From contig CAKZJM010000179.1 in assembly GCA_936943315.1 (NCBI GenBank), positions 1 through 12,443 of the forward strand: a DNA stretch of 12,443 nucleotides, written 5' to 3'. This document shows positions 5,954-12,443 of this stretch, in pieces; position 1 is the first letter of the stretch; the number at the start of each line of letters is the position of its first letter. The position numbers and the translations under genes are program-made. The notes beneath the pieces were generated by a model. The model was not told the origin of the DNA. It worked only from the letters and a program-made list of their open reading frames with translations, and did no database searches. Source of the DNA: an uncultured Methylophilus sp. GTDB lineage: Bacteria > Pseudomonadota > Gammaproteobacteria > Burkholderiales > Methylophilaceae.

Positions 5954-8900
5954 TTAAATACAATTCGAATTCACCCCATCTGGCAACTTCACGCCTGAGC
6001 TCAGGATTGGTGTTGATCCCAAGTGATCTTCAGGGGTTGGGCAGGCCACTGCATCCAGGTCTTCCTCATCACCGGCAGCAGGGTTCAATGAAACGATAAA
6101 CATCGTATTCAATAAGGGGTTATTAGGGATTAAACCACCCAAACCGGCATCATCACGTGGTGAAGCGAATCCCGTTACCGTCGGAGTCACTGGAATGACT
6201 GGAACCGCGGTGATGCTACCCGTCGCAGTAGAATTGATGCTGACATTGTATCCACTCACGGTACCTGCACCTGGATTGAAGATTTGCTTGCCTTGCGCCG
6301 TCACAGCACTCACCACATTATAGGTGCCGGTGATCGGTTTGCCCGCACCCACCAATGCATCATTGAATGTAGCGCCAGACAATGGGGACACCGTCACGAC
6401 ATCCCCATCAATGGCACCCGTTGTTGCCACGCTCAGGCCAGACAGGTCTGTCACAGTATTGTTACCATCAAAAACTTTGGTAGAAGTACCATTCAGAGTG
6501 GCTGTCACGGTAGGGCTTACTTGGTGAACAAAGCCATTGCCAGTGCCTAACAACGTGCCACCAAATGAGGTGCCGTATTGTTTGTAGTTATAAGTCGCCA
6601 ACAAATTAGCGCCTTTTACATCCCCAATTGGGGTTGCACTATAGATTGTCCAATTGCCACCAACCGCATTTGTGATGCTCGCATTTACCGCATTGATGAA
6701 ATTACGTCCTGCCACCAACTGCACAGTTTTACTGCCATTGATATTGCCGTTCAAAGTCAGGTCACGTCCTGCTATGGCAAGCAGGTTGGCAGTATTACCG
6801 GCAATGCCAGTCCCAGTATTAGCACCTGATAGTTGAGTCACAGCACCCATACTGATATCGCCATTGGTCGCTTTCAATGTCACAGCCCCGGCGGCACCGC
6901 CGGATTTGTTTGTACCGTTACCGTCTGCGCCATTCGCGACGATGGCTTGGGTAGTGATATTTGTATTAGCACTGATGTCTACAGTCCCAGCGCTTTTACC
7001 GTCGGTATTAGCACGGCTTGTTCCGGCACTGGTATCGATGTTGCCAGTGGTGACAGCGCCGCTAGCCGCGGCCAAGGTTACTTTGGCGCCAATCCCGTTG
7101 AAACCCGCTTTGGTCGTGACATCACCCACAGTCACATTGCCTGAACTGCTGTTCACATTGACTGAACCAGAAGTCACAGAAACAATTGAATTACTCCCTG
7201 CATTTCCAGCACTGGTCGTGATATTTCCAACTTTAGCATCGCCAGAGGTTGTAATTTCAACTTGACCACCAGCGCCTGCTTTTCCACTCAGTCCGGCAAT
7301 CGTGCCGTTACCTGGTGTCCCAGAATTAGAACCTGCAGTGTTGATATTACCTGTCATATTCAGGCTACCCGCTTTAATCACAACACTCCCACCATTAAAG
7401 CCGTTGGTATTACTCGAGGCGTTGCGGCCATTTGCCGTGATGTTAGCGGTGCCTAGATCGGCCAAGCCAGCAACAGTGATATTGACGCTCCCTGAGGGAC
7501 CAAAACCAAGAATATTGCCAGACGCACTGATATTACCTGCGGTATGCGTCAGTGTTGCGCCAGACAACAACACATTACCTGGGCCGGTAATATTGGCACC
7601 AATAGCCAGGTTACCACCGCCCAGATTGTCGGAGTCGGCTTTCAGTGTCACGCTACCTTTATCGTTTGTCACATCACCGGTCACATTCAGATTATTTCCG
7701 GCCTCTGCCAGAATAGCAGCTGAGTTCCCTGCAATACCCGTACCCGTATTCAGTCCTGCCTTAACCGTCACTGCACCCAGATTGACATCCCCTGCCTTGG
7801 CATTGACCGTCACGCCACCAGCGGCACCCCCAGATTTGTTGGTGCCGTTACCATCTGCACCGAAAGCAGTGATCGCTTGGGTAGTAATGTTGTTAGCAGC
7901 GGTGATATTGATGGAACCGGCACTCTTGCCGTCTGTGTTATTGCGTCCAGCACCTGCACTGGTATCAATGTTACCAGTGCTGACATTTCCATTGTCTGCT
8001 GCCAATTTCACATTCGCACCGATGGAGTTGAGTCCACCTTTGGTAGAGATGTTGCCCACAGTTACATTTCCTGAAGCGCTTTTCACATTTACTTCGCCTG
8101 AAGCCACAGAAACAATTGATTTAGTACCAGCTTCACCGGCTCCGGTAGTGATGTTTCCAACCCTGGCATCTCCGGTAGTAGTAATCTGAACGTTACCACC
8201 AGCGCCGCCTACACCAGTACCAGTAAGGTCACCATTCTGTGGCAGGGCTTCATTTCCAGGTGTACCCGACTTAGAGCCAGAAGTGTTGATGCTGCCTGTC
8301 ATGTTCAAGCTACCAGCTTTAATCACCACACTACCGCCATTAAAACCGTTGCTATTACTTGACGGGTTGCGGCCATTTGCCGTGATATTAGCGCTACCCA
8401 AGTCGGCAGCACCCGCAACATTGATGCTTACACTGCCTGCATCACTATAGCCATTAATATCACCGTTACTGCTGATATTGCCAGCCGTATGCGTCAACGT
8501 TGCGGCAGACAGAACAACGCCACCGGGAGCGGTAATATCTGCGCCAATCGCCAAGTTACCTGTACCACTATTATCGGCATCGGCTTTGAGGTTAATACTA
8601 CCCTTGCCACTGGTGGTCAGCGCTGCATTCACGTTGATATCATTATTGGCTTCAAAGCGAATGTTGCCGTCCTTATTCATCGTGAGCGCATTACTCACAG
8701 TGATATTGTTGTTAGCCTGCAAATAAAGCTCACTAAACCCTTTTACGTCATCGACCTGAATCGTAGTCGTGCCACCCGCGTTATCCGCAAAAGCAACGTC
8801 TGGTGTACCGTTAGCATTGTCCGCAGGGGAGGGCTGTGCACCAGAAACCAGGACAATATTTTCAGGGTCGAGCAATACTGATCCGCCAATGCCGTTTTCA

Positions 8901-10267
8901 GCACCGACGTTCACCTTGCCGAAAAATGCCAAGTTTTGTTTGCCAGACACTTCTACAAAACCGCCATTACCGCCAGTTGCGCCACCTTGTGCAGAAATAC
9001 TGCCGTAGTAACGGGTTAAATCATTGCCCCAAACAACGACTTTACCGCCATTGCCTTGGTGGATAGCGTCAGCCTTGAGAGTCGCCCCTTGAGCCACATA
9101 AGTGGTTCTAGCGTTATAGACCGCGTCATTTTTACCTTGGTAATCACCACCAACCAGAATCTTGCCGCCGCCAGTATCACCTGAAGCGTCCAGCACCGCG
9201 CCATTCAGGAGTGCAACTTGTTCACCGGTGACTTCAATCGTACCGCCAGTAGTCCCTTGGCCTTTTGCAAGTAATTGACCAGTCACTTGCACTTTAGCGT
9301 TATCGCCACCTTCAAGGCGGATCACACCGTCACGCTCAACCAACTGATTGGCTTCGACAATGCCTGAAATATTAATTGCAGCCGAGCGTGCATTGGTCGC
9401 CATTTGCACGAAACCGCCGTCGGCAGAAATATTACCGCTATTTTTAATGGTTGCTTCGAGCGCATCGCCAGACAATTTTGCCTTGACCAAGCCATTGCCA
9501 AAAAAGTCCAGCGTGGCTTCTTTAGCAGAGCCCAAAACCACACTGCCATTGCTTGCAACCAATGTGCCGCTGTTATCCACGGTATTGCCCAACAGAACAA
9601 TATAGCCCTCGTTTTTTGTTTTAATGACGCCTTGGTTTTCCACTGAGCCAAGAATACTGCCAGCTACAAAACGATAATTCCCTTTAAGAAAATCATCGTT
9701 AGAAATATCCATAGAGGAAGCAACAATATTGCCGACGTTTACCTCGGAGCCCTTGCCAAACAATATCCCGTTTTGGTTAATCAGGAAGAGACTACCGTTG
9801 GAGTTCAGTGTGCCCATAATTTCGGAACGACTGTTGCCAATCACGCGGTAGAGCGCTCTGGCGGCATCCGGCATCACCACATCCAGCTGATGACCCTTCA
9901 TCACGCCGAATTTGTAAAAATCTACAATGTTTACGTTGGCCGTATGGGTATATTGCGTTTGTGTTGCGCTAATGTCTTTAACGGTCAGGTCACCTGCCAC
10001 CACGCCTGCAACGACATTCGTGTCTGCAATGGATGAGAATGGCATGATCATCGCCGCAAAAGCAGTTGCAACGACAAACCGCCATTTGGCAGCGGTGGTA
10101 AATGACGCAGCCCACGCACCCCTTGTGGCGGGGGACTCTGCTACACCGACTTGTCCTTGAACACTGGACTTACCCTGTGCGCGAGTTGTTTCTGCGACCG
10201 CGACCCAAGCTTGCTGAAGTTTGCTCCAGACTAGGCGATAAACATGGTTTAAGGATGCTGCTTTCAT
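5954..10267 (-). CDS. TpsA two-partner secretion exoprotein (filamentous-haemagglutinin / HMW1-like adhesin)
   Basis: A predicted secreted or surface-held beta-helical adhesin of 1437 aa, probably exported by the TpsB encoded just upstream. The start is the ATG at 10267 with AGGAG seven bases upstream; an ATG ten codons earlier lacks such a site. Residues 7-31 (LNHVYRLVWSKLQQAWVAVA) form an ESPR, the extended signal peptide region of large autotransporters and TpsA proteins. A hydrophobic core (62-80) and a likely cut near SSIA-DTN (81) follow. Residues about 85-330 are the TPS/haemagglutination-activity domain, with SEIMGTL (148-154) and NQNGILFG (164-171), a variant of the NPNGI motif. Residues 340-475 contain the GGKVVVWGND, GGNGGFVEVSGK and GGSVLLDPENI blocks common in this family. 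Two tandem copies of about 310 aa cover 561-1184. A YDG/MBG-like domain (TKVFDGNN) spans about 1248-1350. The Pro-rich, acidic tail has the only two cysteines, C1409 and C1436. The ligand is unknown. Confidence 0.92.
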   Translation of the reverse strand: MKAASLNHVYRLVWSKLQQAWVAVAETTRAQGKSSVQGQVGVAESPATRGAWAASFTTAAKWRFVVATAFAAMIMPFSSIADTNVVAGVVAGDLTVKDISATQTQYTHTANVNIVDFYKFGVMKGHQLDVVMPDAARALYRVIGNSRSEIMGTLNSNGSLFLINQNGILFGKGSEVNVGNIVASSMDISNDDFLKGNYRFVAGSILGSVENQGVIKTKNEGYIVLLGNTVDNSGTLVASNGSVVLGSAKEATLDFFGNGLVKAKLSGDALEATIKNSGNISADGGFVQMATNARSAAINISGIVEANQLVERDGVIRLEGGDNAKVQVTGQLLAKGQGTTGGTIEVTGEQVALLNGAVLDASGDTGGGKILVGGDYQGKNDAVYNARTTYVAQGATLKADAIHQGNGGKVVVWGNDLTRYYGSISAQGGATGGNGGFVEVSGKQNLAFFGKVNVGAENGIGGSVLLDPENIVLVSGAQPSPADNANGTPDVAFADNAGGTTTIQVDDVKGFSELYLQANNNITVSNALTMNKDGNIRFEANNDINVNAALTTSGKGSINLKADADNSGTGNLAIGADITAPGGVVLSAATLTHTAGNISSNGDINGYSDAGSVSINVAGAADLGSANITANGRNPSSNSNGFNGGSVVIKAGSLNMTGSINTSGSKSGTPGNEALPQNGDLTGTGVGGAGGNVQITTTGDARVGNITTGAGEAGTKSIVSVASGEVNVKSASGNVTVGNISTKGGLNSIGANVKLAADNGNVSTGNIDTSAGAGRNNTDGKSAGSINITAANNITTQAITAFGADGNGTNKSGGAAGGVTVNAKAGDVNLGAVTVKAGLNTGTGIAGNSAAILAEAGNNLNVTGDVTNDKGSVTLKADSDNLGGGNLAIGANITGPGNVLLSGATLTHTAGNISASGNILGFGPSGSVNITVAGLADLGTANITANGRNASSNTNGFNGGSVVIKAGSLNMTGNINTAGSNSGTPGNGTIAGLSGKAGAGGQVEITTSGDAKVGNITTSAGNAGSNSIVSVTSGSVNVNSSSGNVTVGDVTTKAGFNGIGAKVTLAAASGAVTTGNIDTSAGTSRANTDGKSAGTVDISANTNITTQAIVANGADGNGTNKSGGAAGAVTLKATNGDISMGAVTQLSGANTGTGIAGNTANLLAIAGRDLTLNGNINGSKTVQLVAGRNFINAVNASITNAVGGNWTIYSATPIGDVKGANLLATYNYKQYGTSFGGTLLGTGNGFVHQVSPTVTATLNGTSTKVFDGNNTVTDLSGLSVATTGAIDGDVVTVSPLSGATFNDALVGAGKPITGTYNVVSAVTAQGKQIFNPGAGTVSGYNVSINSTATGSITAVPVIPVTPTVTGFASPRDDAGLGGLIPNNPLLNTMFIVSLNPAAGDEEDLDAVACPTPEDHLGSTPILSSGVKLPDGVNSNCI
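6716..7642 (-). repeat. Internal tandem repeat of tpsA, copy 2
   Basis: Codes for residues 876-1184 of TpsA (309 aa), starting KADSDNLGGGNLAIGANIT and ending before VAGRNFINAVN. It lines up along its full length with copy 1, sharing segments such as TLTHTAGNIS, NITANGRN, NGFNGGSVVIKAGSLNMTG, GNITT and ADGNGTNKSGGAAG. It lacks about eight residues found in the middle of copy 1 (the NEALPQNGDLTGTG area). Many nucleotide differences fall at third codon positions, so the duplication is not recent and the repeated fold appears to be under selection. Confidence 0.88.
7643..8587 (-). repeat. Internal tandem repeat of tpsA, copy 1
   Basis: Codes for residues 561-875 of TpsA (315 aa), starting KADADNSGTGNLAIGADIT. 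It directly abuts copy 2 with a period of 945 bp. Within the unit are shorter beta-helix rungs rich in Gly, Asn, Thr and Ser (for example VGNITT, VGNIST, TGNIDT), which suggests that the unit itself arose from smaller repeats. The segments just before each copy (GKGSINL and DKGSVTL) are also similar, so the exact boundary could shift by a few codons. Confidence 0.88.
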
Positions 10268-10293
10268 GACACTTCTCCTTTTAGTAATAAACA

Positions 10294-10317
10294 CCACTGG
10301 CCCTCCAAGACCAGTGG
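10294..10317 (-). promoter_or_regulatory. Hairpin in the tpsA leader, just upstream of its ribosome-binding site
   Basis: CCACTGG and CCAGTGG pair perfectly, and inner pairs including two G-U extend the stem to ten pairs with a TGGA loop on the transcribed strand. It ends 14 bp before the AGGAG of tpsA. It is followed by TGTTTATTACT rather than a solid T-run, so it is a poor intrinsic terminator. It could stabilise a processed tpsA mRNA 5' end or tune its expression relative to tpsB. The structure is seen in sequence; the role is inferred. Confidence 0.5.
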
Positions 10318-10410
10318 GTTACCATCACTTCTCTCTATTCCTGATATGGGTGTAATTTTGTTTCAGGAAATTTTTTTTGTATGTAGCCCAGTATGACTAA
10401 TCAAAGTTCA

Positions 10411-10454
10411 TCCAGGCGACTTATTTTTTTATGTGTCTGGACTGTCGCCCAGAC
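10411..10454 (-). promoter_or_regulatory. Overlapping, mutually exclusive hairpins after the tpsB stop
   Basis: On the transcribed strand the segment 10454-10445 (TCTGGGCGAC) can pair in two ways. One is locally, GTCTGG with CCAGAC (10454-10449 and 10440-10435, 8-nt loop). The other is with the downstream GTCGCCTGGA (10420-10411), giving ten pairs with two G-U and a 24-nt loop. The two foldings exclude each other. Neither is followed by a T-run on this strand. It begins 12 bp after the tpsB stop. Whether this is a switch, an RNase site or chance cannot be told from the sequence. Confidence 0.4.
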
Positions 10455-10466
10455 GATTGATTGCTA

Positions 10467-12182
10467 CTAGAAATTTTTTCTTAATTGAGCCCAGAGCTGG
10501 TACTCGGTATTACTTGCTGCACCGTCAAGATCACGTTTTTGCTGAGTATAGGTCGTTGTTAAAATCCATTGTGCCGGGAACTGAATATCCGTTCCAACAC
10601 CAATCGTGTTAGACCTTACATAAGTACTATTACCGATCGGATCATGGTTCAATTTACCTCTACCCGCATCGTAAAATGCAAAGGGCGTGACCGCCTGAAT
10701 ATAAGGTGTGACATCTGCACCAGTAGTAACATAGGTTTTACGCACATCCGTGCCTACCATCCAGCCTTGATCTGCCTGGCTTGGAATTTCTGAGTATTGG
10801 CGCCAGCGGTTGATGGCACCAATGCCGAAACGCTCTGCAATATCGAGGTTATCGCCTGCGCCCTGATAATCAGCGCGGATAACCCAGTTCACACCATTTT
10901 CAAAAATCTCGGTGCGACTGGAGGTCCAGTTCCACTTGGTAAAGCTCCCTTGCGTGTCCAGCAGTGATCTGTCACTTGCTTTTGCCACTGAATCTTTGAA
11001 ATTCACGTTACCCTGCGTGACCAGAAAACTCCACTGATACGCTACGCTACCGATATCGTTAATCCAGTCACCAACAAAACCCAATTCGAGGCTACTGATA
11101 TCCCGGCGATTGTTCAGACCAAAAGCACCGACATCATCATCAAGGATTTTGTAGTTAGTGCCTACTTTAAATGAAACGCCCTTTTTGGTTTCCCGCAGCA
11201 ACGGATGTTCCAATGAGCCATAGAAATAATTTGCATCACCGGAGGCATCGAATTGTTTGAAATTACCGCCAAGTTTGTAATCCACGTAGCTATAGGCCAG
11301 GTTCATGATCGTGCCTGCACTGCCTACTGGCGTAAAATATAAGCCACTAAGTGAGCGTTGGCCTTCGTCGCGCGAGGTCTTGCCCACCACCACAAATTGG
11401 TCGCCACGGCCATTAAGGTTATTCACGGCCCAGCCAAAACCCAAGGTTTCACGGTTTGTGAAACGGTTACCGTAAGTATTGGCCGTCACAAAGCCGCTGT
11501 ATTTGACTTTTGGTTCAACTGCAATCGCCACGTCTGAGCTACCCACAGCTTCACCGGGGTTAAGCTGTGATGTCACCTGTATGCCAGGCAGGCCATTCAT
11601 GACCATGATGTTACGCACAAGGTTGCGCTCGTTAAGGACATCGCCTTTATTCAGGCCATATTCTGACAACGATTGGAAGTAAGGCTGGTCGAGACCCTCA
11701 CCTGCTTCGGCCTTCACGTCACCCAAGGTACCTTCCAAAATGGAAAGCTCGACAACCGCTTCCTTGTCAGTGGATTTTTGCAGGTCTTGCGTGGGCAAAT
11801 AAACTTGTGTCAGCAAGTAGCCACGTTGACGATAGTAGTTACGGATAGTCCCAACAGCTTCATTCAGTTCTCGCATGCCCACTTCATGACCAGTGAGATA
11901 CGCCACTTGGGCTGCTAATATGTCGTCTGAAAATTGCTTGTTACCTGAGAACTTGAACTCTTTAACCACAATTTTGAGACTGGATTTTTTTTGTTTTTTT
12001 TCTGGTGCAGGCGTCTCTGCAGGCACCTGAATAATTGGGGTTGACTGCGGCAAGGCGGGTCTAGGCAAGTTCTGTTGGATATTCTGGATATCCGGCAAAG
12101 AAACACCGCCAGCCAACACCTGAGAGGTATAGCCTAGCGCTAATACCTTCAACAAACCTATGCGCTTTAATGTTGTGTTCAA
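10467..12182 (-). CDS. TpsB outer-membrane transporter (ShlB/FhaC/HecB family)
   Basis: A 571-aa Omp85-superfamily barrel that secretes its TpsA partner across the outer membrane. Residues 1-24 are a signal peptide (cut near VLA-GG). A Pro-rich linker (40-66) is followed by POTRA domains (about 69-150, including FKFSGNKQFSDDIL and YYRQRGYLLTQVYLPTQDL; then 150-225). The barrel runs from about 228 to the C-terminal Phe571 that marks outer-membrane proteins. The lid-loop motif, normally VRGY/F after an RFxxGG stretch, here reads RFGIGAINRWRQYSE (451-465), so Arg461 and Tyr463 are kept but Val and Gly are replaced. The start codon is TTG at 12182-12180 with a strong GAGGAG five bases upstream; ATT just before it is too close to that site. 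tpsB lies first and tpsA second, 199 bp apart, so the pair is probably co-transcribed and co-functional. Confidence 0.93.
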   Translation of the reverse strand: MNTTLKRIGLLKVLALGYTSQVLAGGVSLPDIQNIQQNLPRPALPQSTPIIQVPAETPAPEKKQKKSSLKIVVKEFKFSGNKQFSDDILAAQVAYLTGHEVGMRELNEAVGTIRNYYRQRGYLLTQVYLPTQDLQKSTDKEAVVELSILEGTLGDVKAEAGEGLDQPYFQSLSEYGLNKGDVLNERNLVRNIMVMNGLPGIQVTSQLNPGEAVGSSDVAIAVEPKVKYSGFVTANTYGNRFTNRETLGFGWAVNNLNGRGDQFVVVGKTSRDEGQRSLSGLYFTPVGSAGTIMNLAYSYVDYKLGGNFKQFDASGDANYFYGSLEHPLLRETKKGVSFKVGTNYKILDDDVGAFGLNNRRDISSLELGFVGDWINDIGSVAYQWSFLVTQGNVNFKDSVAKASDRSLLDTQGSFTKWNWTSSRTEIFENGVNWVIRADYQGAGDNLDIAERFGIGAINRWRQYSEIPSQADQGWMVGTDVRKTYVTTGADVTPYIQAVTPFAFYDAGRGKLNHDPIGNSTYVRSNTIGVGTDIQFPAQWILTTTYTQQKRDLDGAASNTEYQLWAQLRKNF

Positions 12183-12221
12183 AATGACTCCTCAAAGCTT
12201 TATATAATTATTAATGGCAAT

Positions 12222-12247
12222 ATTATAGCAAGGCAAAAAATTACCTT
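12222..12247 (-). promoter_or_regulatory. Extended -10 promoter with overlapping dyad, upstream of tpsB
   Basis: A perfect extended -10 element TGCTATAAT lies at 12230-12222; no good -35 is visible, as usual for this promoter type. Transcription would start near 12215 and give a leader of about 33 nt that is AU-rich. Directly upstream, 12247-12230 reads AAGGTAA-TTTT-TTGCCTT, an imperfect dyad (six of nine positions symmetric) sitting where the -35 to -10 spacer would be, which makes it a candidate repressor operator. The whole 12183-12316 gap is AT-rich with A and T tracts and holds no gene. No convincing terminator for priA is seen in it. Confidence 0.55.
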
Positions 12248-12316
12248 AAAAAACAAGCAAATACTAACTTTTTTTTACAAAAAAATCATCCCTCAGTGGC
12301 GTATTTGTTCATTTTG

Positions 12317-12443
12317 CTAATATTCCATGGCGTCTACGTCCACCACCCAGCGGATTTTCGCTTGTAGCGGATGTGCCTTGAGCCACTCGACAGCCACTTG
12401 GAGTAGCTGCTGCAAGGCACCGCGATGAGCAGACTGCAACATC
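12317..12443 (-). CDS. priA: C-terminal end of primosomal protein N' (replication restart helicase PriA), partial
   Basis: The last 41 codons before a TAG at 12319-12317, entering from the right edge. The peptide ends LKAHPLQAKIRWVVDVDAMEY. The RW-x2-DVD ending matches the conserved PriA C-terminus (KWVLDVDPIE in E. coli), and the preceding RGALQQLLQ resembles the upstream helix of that domain. PriA is a DNA helicase that reloads the replisome at stalled forks. Only the extreme C-terminus is present, so helicase motifs and zinc-binding cysteines lie outside the window. Confidence 0.85.
   Translation of the reverse strand, partial: MLQSAHRGALQQLLQVAVEWLKAHPLQAKIRWVVDVDAMEY

Noticed and set aside
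7302..8189. A 295-codon open frame on the plus strand inside tpsA, and several smaller ones
   Set aside because: They are antisense shadows of the Gly/Thr/Asn-rich repeats: the two repeat copies give similar reverse frames, there is no ribosome-binding site of note, and the products are Pro/Leu/Ala-rich without domain features.
6716..8587. CRISPR-like or satellite repeat array
   Set aside because: The regular spacing comes from protein repeats in one long open frame; the copies are diverged and long, without identical short repeats and unique spacers.
5775..12182. TPS locus as a genomic island integrated at the tRNA-Gly gene
   Set aside because: The tRNA's 5' end, not its 3' end, faces the TPS genes. 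I see no duplicated tRNA 3' fragment, integrase or direct repeats at the far end.

Overview
All genes in this window read leftward (minus strand). The mix of families suggests a Gram-negative betaproteobacterium, and the protein style resembles methylotrophs of the Methylophilaceae. That placement is an inference from recognised families, not a database match. The window combines a housekeeping cell-envelope and thiamine block with a two-partner secretion (TPS) adhesin locus.

Right edge to left, in transcription order: the last 41 codons of priA (replication restart helicase) end at 12317. A 134-bp AT-rich gap follows and carries an extended -10 promoter overlapped by an imperfect dyad. Next come a TpsB outer-membrane transporter (12182-10467, TTG start) and a very large TpsA exoprotein (10267-5954, 1437 aa). 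The 199-bp gap between them holds several potential RNA hairpins. TpsA has an ESPR-type extended signal peptide, a TPS/haemagglutination-activity domain, a beta-helical shaft with a tandem internal duplication of about 310 residues, a YDG-like domain, and a C-terminal tail with the only two cysteines of the protein. A strong hairpin plus T-run terminator closes the TPS locus.

A tRNA-Gly (anticodon CCC) follows, and its encoded CCA end touches the ribosome-binding site of thiD. Then come thiD and thiE (HMP/HMP-P kinase and thiamine-phosphate synthase, overlapping genes), mpl (murein tripeptide ligase for peptidoglycan recycling), a TonB-family energy transducer, a thioredoxin-fold [2Fe-2S] ferredoxin, a GT51 peptidoglycan glycosyltransferase with an unusual N-terminal periplasmic domain, and the start of an unidentified basic protein at the left edge. 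Small gaps (8 to 71 bp) and the -17 bp thiD/thiE overlap suggest one or two long transcripts starting at the tRNA promoter.

How they fit: TpsB should export TpsA across the outer membrane. TonB, Mpl and the glycosyltransferase all act in or on the envelope, and ThiD/ThiE supply thiamine monophosphate. The most interesting material is in the TPS locus: the HMW1-like cysteine-pair C-terminus, the altered VRGY motif of TpsB, the internal duplication, and the structured tpsB-tpsA spacer. I found no CRISPR array, insertion sequence, phage gene or clearly novel defence system.
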